Program-made: the position numbers and the translations under genes
Notes under the pieces: generated by a model
What the model was told of the DNA's origin: nothing
Databases searched by the model: none
Seen by the model: only the letters and a program-made list of their open reading frames with translations
Part shown: one piece after another, positions 52,822-64,000 of the stretch
How the letters are laid out: each line of letters opens with the position of its first letter
How positions within the stretch are numbered: position 1 is the stretch's first letter
NCBI GenBank assembly: GCA_021234155.1
Contig: JAJEKV010000014.1
Coordinates: 13,876,494 to 13,940,493, forward strand
Length of the DNA stretch: 64,000 nt
From: Isoetes taiwanensis
Lineage: Eukaryota; Streptophyta; Lycopodiopsida; Isoetales; Isoetaceae
Direction of reading: 5' to 3'

Positions 52822-55800
52822 AGCTATCTTAATAGTCCTGTAAATTTGGAAGAAATTTTTTCAAAACATAAAAAAAAAAAAAAAAAACCTTTGCATGTTT
52901 AAACCAATGTTCTTATAATATGTCTCTATGTGACATATTATCTATTCCTATATTGCAAGTATGTCTTCCATAAAAGCGATGATCTTTCACAACTGCACAA
53001 CTTCTCTTGAGAATTGCCAAGTTTATCATTGTACAATTTACGAAAGATGCACATGCATTTTACTTCAAAATCACTAATCTCGCTTTGCTCATGGTACCAC
53101 CTCATGCAAGACGTTACACAAATATTATACCATATCTCACTCACATTAAATAGTGATACCAAAAGGAACGATTGAAACAAAGCCCCCAAAAAAAAAAAGA
53201 TAAAAAAATAAAAATAAAAATAAAAATAAAAATAAAAATAAAACATTATGCAAAGCCACATATGTAATGCCACAATCCTAGCAAAAGCAGAAACAACAAA
53301 TCAAACTCAGGCATCACAAATCGGACAAGGTCCCTTTGAAGGGAACCCTTTATAAGCTAGCACCTTGTTTTTCAAGGGCACACCTGTATTCTATTGAGAG
53401 AATATTTTAAGTGGTCGAGAATTGTCAACAATTAAAAGAAAGCATGTACTAAATAGAGACTCGTTCACCAACTACAACCTACAGTAATCTTCCTATTCTT
53501 TTCTCCTTTCTATCTTTTTCCATTTCCTTCTGAAGGCCCTCCTCTTCACCTGGAACCAACCAACCTTGCCCCAAGCCTGCCTTACTGCTAGTTTGAATAT
53601 GTAGCATTATAACAGGGGGTTTCTTTTGTATTTTTATATGCTTTTGCATATGGTTTTGCTATGATTTCATCGCGTATGCAATTGGATGTACTAATGCGTA
53701 CATCTAGAGTGCGCATACGAGTGCACTAATTTTGGGCTAGTTTTATTAATCTTTTCCAATGGTTTAAGACCTTTTTATTTTTAAGCTTCAAATCATGGCA
53801 TGCAAGACCTCGAGAGTTCTACTTTAGGGTTGGATTTCGGAGCTCTACTTTAGGGTTCTATTCTGGTTGATCTGGAAGTATGGCTATGGTTTCGAGGAGC
53901 TCCATGGCAATGGAGTGGAGGTTTTAGGGCTCCCGGATTGTAGTTCACGTTTTAGGGATTGTAGCCCTTTTGCTTAGCGATGGCTTGCAGGAGCCCTATG
54001 GTAGTTTCAAGAATGGCGTGGTCCTCCTGCATACCAATCTTCACTTGGGTTTTGTAGAAATCGCCTGTCTTGAGCTCCTGGATCAGCTCCATTTTGTCTG
54101 CCAGAGATCGGATTTAGTTTTGCTTCAGCGCTTTCTCCCCTTGAGGATCGAAACTTTTACCGGTTTTTTAGTGTTTTGCTTGGACATGTTTCGTGCTATG
54201 GTTATTGAGCTGTTTGAATGTTTGAATCTATTTTGCCGGTATCGCTTTGCCTCAAAAGCCCTTTTCACGCTTAAAGCGACCTCGATGTTCCGCTCATGTT
54301 CTCATCGACTTAACATCATTTAGCCTTCTCTTGCGCTACGCAATTCGATGGCGGTAAGTTATTTTCTAACATCTCTTGAATGATATGCGCATTTAAATTG
54401 TTGACAATTGTTGTCCAACTTGCATCTATTCAAATCGGATTGCCTCATTGATCTTATATGACCATCTTCCTTTTCTCGAACATTCCAACAAATGAGGAGG
54501 AAGTGGGCCGCTAGTTTTATACTTTATAAGTTTAAACTTTTTTTGCCAACAAAAGAACTTATGTTAGAAGTCGATGAATGGTCTTGGATACTATATATAG
54601 AATCCTTTGCTTTCGTTAAAAGCCCGCAATTGATGCCTAATAGTTGAAATGCTTGCCGTTCTCTATAGGTTTATCATATTCTCGAGGCGTGAGTCTCATC
54701 ATCTCAACCAAATAGCTTGCAGCCACAATTCGAATTATTTCCCTGATCTAATTTTTTTCTTAAGCTTATTAAGATGCCACACCGCAAGTCATCGCGCCAA
54801 ATCTGTTTAGATTCTTCCCCGCATACGTGTTTTTGTGGAAAGATTCCGTGGGCATGCCGCTGCGTGGATATGATGGAATTTTTGTGACCCTATGGTCGAT
54901 ATTGCAAACCCCGACTACATCAGAAATGAAGGAGGCCGCCACAGATGTGACCCAAATGCATGCATACCGGCATCATGCTTGATTCATAGCTAGAAGCTCT
55001 TTTATCTCCAAAGGCTTTGATTCCTGGAAGCTATGGCGTAGCAAATTTCTCGAGGGCTTCTTCTGGCATTAGAACCGACAAAGATATGTTCTATGCCCCG
55101 TGGAAACTATGGAGGGATTGGAAGGCTTTGCGAAGAAAGCATCGGATCGCTTGTCATCAAGCATCTACCTTTTCTTTGAGAATAGTTGCTAGGATAGATT
55201 TCCATGGAGATGGGAATTGTAGCCATCTTAGGACAACATGTGGACTTATCAAATGGTATGTCTTTTTTCATCACATTTCAAGATTTCATTCACGGTTTAA
55301 GGACTCGCATTTGTTGAAAGGATGCATTTGTTGAAAGGATGCGGTACAAACACTTCATTTGTTGAAAGGATGCGCATAAAAGCGAGATCTTTGTAAAATA
55401 ATAAGGTCTCATGCATAAACATTTTCATGAATAGATGTTAAATGCTCTAGGAATTTCGTGCATAGAGATTTTCATGAACACTATGCTAAAATTTGTACCG
55501 TGGATATTGGCTTTGGCATCCCGTGCTATATTGAAAACTAATTATGACTTTGGCTTCTTGTGTTGCATTAGAATCCTCATGCATATTTTATGAATGTGGT
55601 CATACAAATTATGCTTAAGCTACCAACTAAACATTTAAACTTCTCACCATGTGTTCTTATGCCATTCCTTAGTCAAGTTACAACTAAATCAAAGTTTTGT
55701 TTCAACTATGTTTTGCCAAACAAAAATTTAAGTCCTCCCTCGTGTTCAATTGCAATACCGCTTCTTAGTAAGTATCTATCTATCTATTTAGGCCCTTAAA

Positions 55801-56844
55801 CTTTACTTATGTTTGTTTTTGTGAGGGCTCTCGGGGTGCCAATTTTTTAATAACCAATATGTAATTAACATTAACATTAATTAACATAAAGCATTACATC
55901 AAACTATGTTAAATTAAAATCCCCTCAAACCCCCTTTGGTTTGGGTGCATTCACACTGGGGTGACGAGGGGCCGAAGGGCCCAAAATTTTTTTAATATAA
56001 CAATCAACACACAACTATTATTAACATTATTAACATAAACCATTGCATTTAACACATTTAAATTAAAATCCCCTTAAACCCCTTTGGTTTGGGTGCATAT
56101 TCACACCTAAGTTACGTGGGGCGAGAGCCCCAAAAATATATTTACAATACATGTACAAAATTAACACCATTAAGTACATTCTCTCAAACCTTATAGTATT
56201 TTGCAAATCTTGATATACAAAGATACAAATATTTGTACATGCATGATATATATATCGCTTATATATATAAAGGTATATCATAAACTTTGGTATATAATGT
56301 GTTTGATTCTTACATGCCCTGATGTCAGCCCATTTAAAGTGGGGGCGTGAAGTGGCAACATCGGGGCCATCCATTCCTTATGGGCATGCATGGAGGTATG
56401 CATGGGTCATGCATGGGGGCATGCACCACATCTCTCGACCGTTGGATCGAAGGGGAGGATAAATCCTAGCCCTTGATTTTTCGTAAGGAAGGTGCAAGGA
56501 AGGTCCCTTAAAAGTAGATTTGGTGTAGCAGATCTTAGCCGTTGGATCAAAAAGTGAGCATAAATCCTAGCCATTAACTTTTTAATATTAAATTGATTTT
56601 TTTTATTTAAAAGAGGTGAGGTGGCACCCTCATTAATAAAAAGGTAATGAGGTGGCAAAACATTTATGATTAGACTTTATAGGAAGCTTCCTTTTGTTTA
56701 ATCGCCTTCAAAGGCACGTGAGCTTGCAGAGGGGGTCGGATAAAGGTGGGACCTCACGCCGTTGGATTCCTCTCTCACGAGAGCTTTCCAATGAGTGGTG
56801 CTTTGGCACTATTTCGTCACAGCAGCTTTGATAGCCAACGGATT
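52822..56844. other. Flanking segment S2, first part
   Basis: Copy of 39,255-43,289. It includes (AAAAT)n at about 53,203-53,243, ATGGCG|GTAAGT at 54,348-54,359, the 17-bp triplet near 55,308 and the 150-bp tandem repeat at about 55,826-56,140. ORFs are shorter or displaced relative to S1. Confidence 0.5.
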
Positions 56845-57655
56845 GAACACTAAGAATCTTTTTGGAATCTTAGAATTTTACGGAATTCATGGTAATTTAT
56901 AGGAATCTGGGGAATCATCAGAGATCTTAGAGAATCTAGAGGAATTCCAAGAGAATCTTAGAGAATCTAAAGAGAATCCATAGGAATCTGAGGGAATCTA
57001 AAGGAATCTTCATAAATACGTGGAGAATCTAGAGGAATCTTGATGCAATCTTGGAGAATCTAGAGGAATCTTTATAGAATCTATGGGAATCTTAAGAGAA
57101 TCTTTGGGAATCAAAGGGAATCTCAAGAGAATCTTTGGAAAATCAAAGGGAATCTATAGGAATCACGAGAGAATCTTTGAGAAATTAAGGGAATCTAAGG
57201 GAGTCTTTCTAAAAGCTTTGAGAATCTAGTGAAATCATGATAGAATCATGGAGAATTTTCCTATAATCTAAAGGAATCTAGGAGGATCTTCATCAAATCT
57301 TGGAGAATTCAATAGAACTACATAAAATCTTGGGGAATCTAGAGGGAATCTTGGGGAATCTTGGGGAATCTTGGAGAATCTTGGAAAATCTTGGGGAATC
57401 TATTCAAGAGAACTTCTATGAATCTAGGGAAATATAAGGAAATTTAGAGGAATCTTCATAAAATCTTGAAGAATCTACATAGAATCTTGAGGAATCTTGG
57501 CATAATATTTGGAAATCTAGGAGAATCTAAAAAGAATCTTTGTGAACATAGGAGATCTAAGGGAATCTTCATAAAATCTTTGAGAATCTAGGAAAATCTT
57601 CATAGAAACATAAAGAATCTAGGGGAATGCTTATAGAATCTTCATTGAATGACTC
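56845..57655 (+). repeat. AATCT-rich minisatellite, unit 2
   Basis: Nearly identical to 43,290-44,095. By eye I find about two differences over about 800 bp, far fewer than in neighbouring GC-containing sequence. A shorter (TA)n run follows at about 57,708-57,724. Confidence 0.85.
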
Positions 57656-57724
57656 TGCATTGGCTTCCGGTCGAATTTGTGCAGTCCCTCATAGTAGAAC
57701 CACTTGTATATATATATATATATA

Positions 57725-60700
57725 TCCCTTATATCCCTTATCCCTTATATATATATATACAATTATATAAGCACCCCCCTTATATCTAGAGATTTTGGTG
57801 TCGCCGCCGCAGCCGTCTATTTTTTTAAATCAACGGTTGAGATGAAAATATGCCAAACCACCCCAAGCACCTCCCTTGGGTATAAAGATTGAGGTGTCAC
57901 GACTTCAGCCATCGGGCGTGCAAGATCTACTGCCTCGGATGGGGCCACCTCATGATCCCCCATTTGGGGCTTTTAATATGGGCCATTGGATTCATTGATT
58001 CTTGATTCGGGATTTGGGGCTTTTAATATGGGCCATTGGATTCACAAAGAAAAGCCCCAAATTGAAGTCCTCTGTTCTCACGAAGGAGCCAACGGATTCT
58101 CTTTGTTGTTCGGTTGGAGAAGGCCACAAGCAACGCCATCGCCATCTGTTTTCCCTTTTAGCGTGTAATGTGTTGATAGGGCAACCGGTTTTCTCGAAAG
58201 AGCCGATTTTTCTTTGCATTCTTGGATTTTGAAATGCGATGACATCAAATGAGAAAAAGAAACCAAATAATGGCTAATTCCAAGGATTTGTTTCAAGATC
58301 TTCGAACTATAGAATGTGATGCGGACTGCATTCGCAAAAATAGCAGCCGCTCGAAGACTTCAAGACCGCCAACGTAATGCCACAGAATACCTTATCTAAC
58401 ATCCCAAAACCTAATCGCCGGATCGGTCTTGACAAAGCCACAAACAACTTTCAAAGATAGAAACAAAGATGAAGTCTCGAAATCCGGCGATCCGAGCTCC
58501 GACAAAAAGGCTTAAATTTACTTCCTAAATTTATCAATTTGGGGCCGAAACTTTTGGGGATGTTAAAAACACCGAGATTAAAACACGGCCGCCGACGTAT
58601 CAAAGGCGGGAAGAGCCATAGCTATAGCCATCGAAAAAGAAGCTCCAACACAGAGACGCATTACACGGTTTTGCAAATATTTGGTATGCAAAGGTCTTCT
58701 AGGATTTGCGGGCGATCTGGCGACATGCATCCCAATTCGCTTTGCGGAATCCTCCCGCCCATTTCGCTCCTCGAGTTTCATTAGAATTGTTCATTAGAAT
58801 TGTTCTGAGGCCTAGATCTCCTAGATCAGGTCGAACTGCAGCTAATAGCCCTCGTGTTGCACGCAAAAACCAAGGGCCGTGCTTTTGGTTCCGTAGAAGC
58901 AACGAAAGTATTATAGGCAAGAAGCTAGGCTTCTAGATTATTCTCTCTCTGTGGGGTTTTTAATGTATTCCATACCGGGAACTACTCATGTGGCTAGATT
59001 ATGCATTTCTAAGTAGCATGGGCTTGGTTATGACACATGAATGGTGCGCATTGTGCAAGTTGACAAATGAATCGAAAGCACAAACAGCATCCAATTGCTT
59101 GGCATTTCAAATCAAAATAAGGTATGGTTGTTCTTCGCTAGGTTTTGTTTCTAATCGGTTGCAATAACTTGCGTGTTGTGTGTAGATTTTCTTTGTGTGA
59201 ACTAGTGGAGTGAAGGACCTCAAAAAAAAAAAAAAGTGCATATAAGTGCAAGCCTCATTGGTAAGATATGCATATAAGTGCATATAAGAATAGCTTCTTT
59301 AGTCGACAAGACACTCGCCACTTAGGGTTGAACTCATCCTCTAAGGTATGGTGTTAACACATCCCGTGATTATGCTCTCTGATTGTTTTCATGTTAATAG
59401 CTCATTTCCAAACGTTGTGGTACACCTTAGCGCAGTGCTACTTTAAGTTTCAATGCTCGCATTCCAAGTTTAGAAAGACCACATTTTGGCAATGTCTCCA
59501 TACTATAAATTAGAGGAAATATGCATTTTCATCCGTGCTATTGGTAGGTTAGTTTCAGTCATTTTGAACTTATTGAGCACGTGGACTCGTGCACATCCTT
59601 CCACAAGATAAATTTGTCTAATTTGTTTGGCAAGTGTATGGCTCGACTTCTTCCTCCAAAGATCAAATCCATGGTTTTTTGTTTCTTGGTTTCATGGTTG
59701 AGGCTACTTTGTAAATTTTCTGCTTGAAAAAGATCACAAGGTTCTCGTTGTCTCTTTGCCTTCAACGATCAGCTAATGTTTCTTTGTTTGTAGGTGCATC
59801 GTGCGGTGTTACCTGGAGTGATGATCAAATGTTTCAAGTTGCCGTGTTAAGGTTAGAGAATATTTCTCCTTTGGGTGTCTTTCATGCTTATTTTCCAACT
59901 GTCATTTATGTCTTTCATTTTTCCAGATTGATTTAACTTTGAAGTCGCTAAGCTCGACGATTCATATTTTAGGCATACAAGTGACATAGTTTTTCCCAGC
60001 CTTTTTATTTGTTGGTCTCGCCTGCGGTATTAGTAGAGGTACGTTGTAGTTTTGCCATTTTAATACATTAGGTGCATCGTGCATGCCGGCCATTGCGCAT
60101 TCTCAAGCAACAGTCAGAAACATAGAAACATAGGGAAGAATGACCATGTCTCCTGCATTTATAGTTGATTATACTTAGAGAGGCCATAAGTGATGAGTGC
60201 TAAATTTAATGGTCTTCAAGTTAGTATCTATTTGTTTATATTTCTTTATCCTTGCGCACATATGAAGAAGGTGAAAGTATTGCGCACTTTTTTGAAGGCG
60301 AAACCGTGGTCCTCCATCCATACCCATCTTGCTCAACCTGGTACCAAGACCTTTTAGATAATGCCTTTGGTAAGGTTCTACAAATAGCGGCGTTCCAAAT
60401 TTATTTAGCAGCTTTATGCTCTATATTTTTGAGCCCAAGTTTTTAACCGGCTATGGAGGGTATTAAACGTGAGTATCGGGGCTGGACACAAGATGGCTTA
60501 TGTCCGATCATCACGTTTCGATGTGGGCTGGTAGTAGACCCGCAATGATGAAATTCGATTCCATTTGTTAGTCCATTCCGCAATTGATCTCTTTGATATC
60601 CCCGCCTTGCCGAACGGCTCTCCGTAACCGCAGGTTCATCAAAAAAATTTTGATTCATCATACATGTATGGTTTAGTGGATGTGCCCCTAGTCAGTACAA

Positions 60701-60865
60701 ATGTTTGTAATAATTGGTGTCATAGACCCAACCGGGTTTTCATAGACATTACTCTAATCTTGAGAAGAACGAGCTATACGGACCAGCTTTCCTTCCTCTA
60801 CTTTTATTCGATTTCTCGTGGATTGCTATTTTTGAATGAGCCAATAGGACAAGATGGTCATTTCT
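57725..60865. other. Flanking segment S2, last part
   Basis: Copy of 44,177-47,339 with many short differences. No supported gene; the weak ORFs of S1 are partly broken here (58,706-58,936, 60,252-60,446). Confidence 0.4.
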
Positions 60866-61578
60866 AGTTGCAATATGTTATCGAAAGATTCGGACATGTG
60901 TTGCTTTTATCGTGGTTCGTGCTTTGAAGTGGGAGTTCCTCAAACTTGGGAGGTGACAATCATGCGAAATGAAGTAAAAGTATTACCGTTTAATCCGCTT
61001 ATAATGTAACCTATGGTAATCTTTCTTTGATTATTCTACCTCTCATGGGACTTAAACGAAGTGGGAAGCTATGTCGTGGTGGCAAGGACCCGCCAAGGAA
61101 AGCATGACCGCTTTTAGATCCACTTTTCAAGCAAGAGGTAACTCTTTCTCTCTCTCTTTTGAAGGCATTTAGATCATTAAGGCATGAATGCTTGAGTTTG
61201 TTATTTTGTAGTCATGTGGCTTAACCCAAATGTGTAAGGCTTTTGGCTTTTGTAGAATGTTTTTGCTCGCATAATTATAGTGCATTATACTTTGAGATTG
61301 GGTGCTTCGAGATTGGGTGCTTCTTAGGTGGTGCCCGGTGTAAGCTATAAACAAAAAACCCTCAAATGCATGTTAGATTAGGGATATTATTGTGATATTC
61401 ACCGATTAGATTGAACAAACTACCGCGGGTCTCATGCCCGGGCTTGTGGGATGTTCATTACCATACTACCTCTCTAACTATGTTATGGTGTGCTTGAAGT
61501 TTGCAACAATGGTTCAATATTGGCCCCATAATCGCAACCAACATGCCCCGCTTGTAAATCGGTTATTCTTTCTCGTCG

Positions 61579-61812
61579 ATGGATGAGCTCACAGCTAACA
61601 GCCCATCACAGAGTTCTAAAAAGACCGCTATGATGGCCAAATTCTCGAGGTAAGAGTAATAAAATTATTATCCAAAAGTTTAGATATTGTATCAAATTAA
61701 TTATTGTCTTGCAGAGCCGTCAAGCTGAATTGAATAAGCTGGAAGGACAAATTAAAGTTACCAATTCCCCTCGCAAATACATAAAGAGCGCTTGTTGGAG
61801 CTAGATAACAAA
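61579..61812 (+). CDS. Candidate two-exon coiled-coil fragment
   Basis: ATGGATGAGCTC at 61,579 runs to CTCGAG|GTAAGAG (61,649). A short AT-rich intron ends TTGTCTTGCAGAG (61,716), followed by RQAELNKLEGQIK and, after a one-base shift, RLLELDNK ending at the donor AAA|GTAAGT (about 61,812). The heptad-like Leu pattern suggests a coiled coil. No family is recognised and the frame needs one indel correction. The sequence 60,866-61,578 before it shows no clear gene. Confidence 0.25.
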
Positions 61813-62059
61813 GTAAGTGATCATGGATTTTGAAATTCACGTCCTTTGTTTGGAAGATCTGACTTCAGGATTCATCATGCCCTTTGAGAAAATAATGGTT
61901 AGACCCTTTTGTAAAAAAAGTTTAGTTCTTATTGAGAATCAGATTAGAGGTGAATTAAGACATTTTTTACTGGATATGAGGCATCCTTTTTTGCAAAAGT
62001 TGTCTATAAAAAGTTGCATTTGGCTATGGCTACTCATTTTTAAGCACTAAAAATAGACT

Positions 62060-62350
62060 ATGTTTTGTGTTGCTTCAAGATTACTCCTAGTTTTTGTACA
62101 GTGTTTTTACTCAACAATGCCTTCACACTTGCATTCCACTCAACAAGGCCTCCACCACATGTTTTCCACCTACCTTATTGTTGTTGAAAATCAGCCCCGT
62201 TACAAGCCGCCTCAGGAATGTTTCTTCAAGAATTGGGTTGACAAATTAATAGTATCGATAGCAAGGAGACAAGGCTTACACTTAACTGATCTGACTTATG
62301 CTAAATCTGAGGCTATTGTTAAAAAGTACATTGAATTGGGCTATTGTTAA
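62060..62350 (+). CDS. Unrecognised ORF ending YIELGYC
   Basis: A 96-codon frame; the C-terminal half (PPQECFFKNWVDKLIVSIARRQG) looks protein-like and is preceded by a possible junction CCTCAG|GAATG (62,214). It may be a last exon of the gene suggested at 61,579. The N-terminal half looks like intron translation. Confidence 0.2.
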   Translation: MFCVASRLLLVFVQCFYSTMPSHLHSTQQGLHHMFSTYLIVVENQPRYKPPQECFFKNWVDKLIVSIARRQGLHLTDLTYAKSEAIVKKYIELGYC

Positions 62351-63143
62351 ATTGGGTGATCTTTGAATTTGTTATACAAATCATGTGCCAACGATGCTTT
62401 CTTAGCTCCCCGGTTGTTTTTGCGATTCGGATGGCAAGATGCATCTTTATTTTGCTTGCTCTCATTCTTACGTGTCCCCCCCGCAGGTAAATCATGAGAT
62501 AAATTATTACACGATGACATTATTTCTCGCAATAATGAGTGTGTGCATGTCCTCAATTCATTGTTTTCATTACTTCATGCGCATTTGCATTGTGGATCGC
62601 ATATCCCTTTTGTCAATTTAAAAGCACTAACTAGTATTTTCATGACTCAGGGTTGCCGGGTTACAAATCATGTTTGATTGCTATTCATGGAACACAATTG
62701 CATTAAGGGCTTATCTTTATGGAATACTCTATTCAAAACAGATTAATAGAGGTATTTCGCACAAGGAATAAAAAATGCATCTGCGGCCGTCATTTGTGGT
62801 GAAATAGGGATTGGAAAGCATGCGGGCATGAAAAATTAACATAAGAATTGGTTTGAAGTCATCCATATATTAACAGATATCCATACTTATGGTTGGCAAT
62901 ATGCGGACAGAATTAGGCCACTCCTGTTCTATCCTTTCCATTTATTTTGTATCTTGCCGACCGCCTTCACTTCACTTTGAGTAGGAATGAGGGTCTCCAG
63001 CTTCTATGTATTTCTTTTAAGCCTTCATATTTCAACGTCGGGCGTACATAAGTTACATTAACGGAGACCACACAATTGCCCGCAACTTATGCCACGGAAC
63101 AAGATGCTTTGACTTGTGGTGCCATGCATGCCAAAAGTCTGTT
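62351..63143. other. No gene seen
   Basis: AT-rich non-coding sequence with short ORFs lacking recognisable content. Confidence 0.35.
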
Positions 63144-63571
63144 GCAACTTTCAAGAGCTTTATTCTGCAGAGTGTTTTGCAAGTTGTAACTTCAAAATGA
63201 TATGTAGCAAGAAATACTCCTTCTCATACATGATCTCCTTGCCGCATGCTCCCATTACCGGTGTTGCAATGGCCATTCTTGCATGGTAGTGCAATGCCAA
63301 TGTATTTGTCCCCGCCTATCATGGATAAAGCAAGAATGTACAAATATATCATTTGCCGCAACTTTCAAGAGTTTTATTCTCAGCAGGTGTTTGCAAGTTA
63401 TAACTTCAAAATGATATGTAGCAAGAAATACTCCTTCAGTACATGATCTCCTTCTTTGCATGCTCCCATTACCGGTGTTGCAATGGCCATTCTTGCATGG
63501 TAGTGCGTTGCCAATGTATTTGTCCCCGGCCCGCATGGATAAAGCAAGAATGTACAAATATATCATTTATG
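63144..63571 (+). repeat. Direct tandem duplication, 214-bp period
   Basis: Two copies (63,144-63,357 and 63,358-63,571) starting GCAACTTTCAAGAG and including CTCCCATTACCGGTGTTGC and CAAGAATGTACAAATATATC. They are similar enough to be recent. The remaining 63,572-64,000 shows nothing else. Confidence 0.8.
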
Positions 63572-64000
63572 AGACAGGGACAAACATCAAGAGCAATCTG
63601 AAAGATGCATTTGTCTATTTTTTCAGGTCATCTTCGTTTATGATAGAGGACATGAATAGCTAAAGTGGCAATTAACTCGTGCACTTCGGGACATGTACCC
63701 AAAGCAGGGCTTATGAAGATTATGGAATATGAACAATAGTTCAAATATGCTTTGAACTCCGAATCTACAAGTTTAATGACTACCTCTGTACTATAAATAC
63801 TTAACATGTAATCATAAGGTTATATTAAAGCATATAGAGAGTTATACTAAAACATATACTGGGTATCAAAAAGCTTGTGGTGCATTATTGCACATGTTGC
63901 ATCTATTGTCCGAGTATTGATGAGCTTGACTATGTTGTCAACAATCTGTAACATTAGGCTAGTCATAAATGTTTGTGCTTGATGACATGCACATTGCTGA

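Larger units (their letters stand above)
47340..60865. repeat. Tandem segmental duplication, unit 2 (13.5 kb)
   Basis: Second copy of 33,737-47,339. ORFs, direct repeat and minisatellite are near-identical; flanking GC-containing stretches differ by many small substitutions and indels. It ends at TTCT (60,862-60,865), after which sequence is single-copy. Confidence 0.9.

Overview
The window looks like nuclear DNA of a land plant, from a gene-poor, repeat-dominated region. It is AT-rich, has GT-AG intron signals, and holds plant-style Ty1/copia and Ty3/gypsy LTR retrotransposons, a plant-type LINE with an RVT zinc-binding domain, and several copies of the plant repeat motif CCGTTGGATC. I cannot name the species; nothing marks a cereal or crucifer, and an early-diverging plant or gymnosperm is possible. 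I see no intact housekeeping gene, rRNA, complete tRNA or CRISPR array.

Left part (1-31,330). A Ty3/gypsy gag-protease remnant on the minus strand, with its 5' LTR, fills 1-2,517. A 5'-truncated LINE (3,986-5,583, plus strand) has 14-bp target duplications and a poly-A tail. Next comes a four-level nest. An old copia element (minus) has its gag at 27,662-27,156 and 9,616-9,159 and its protease-integrase at 6,841-5,816. It was split by a 2.3-kb insertion (6,842-9,158, duplication ATGGC) and by a younger copia (9,617-27,155, duplication GGTTC). The younger copia was in turn split by a 12.3-kb DNA transposon (11,577-23,887, duplication ACCC, about 31-bp inverted termini). That transposon holds a decayed plus-strand DDE-like transposase, a minus-strand FCP1/NIF-like phosphatase-fold ORF, several unrecognised minus-strand coding fragments, an acidic protein, and many copies of the palindrome CACGCC-W-GGCGTG.

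Right part (31,331-60,865). This is the most unusual section. A retroelement that I cannot place in a standard plant class runs on the minus strand. It has about 1.8-kb direct repeats, a two-exon ORF1 (an RG-rich exon 1 inside the repeat and a Cys-containing exon 2), and an ORF2 reverse transcriptase. The RT has YMDD, GIPMG...CSP and a Penelope/TERT-like layout, with no endonuclease domain visible. A 13.6-kb segment (3' part of the element plus 8 kb of flanking DNA) is tandemly duplicated: 33,737-47,339 and 47,340-60,865, with a TTCT microhomology junction inside the RT gene. The 8-kb flank carries an AATCT-rich minisatellite, other short repeats and possible remains of a host gene.

The last 3.1 kb is single-copy, with weak candidate exons and a 214-bp tandem duplication. 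Frameshifts are frequent throughout. Differences between the two 13.6-kb units cluster near CG/CHG sites, so some apparent breaks may be base-calling errors rather than true mutations.
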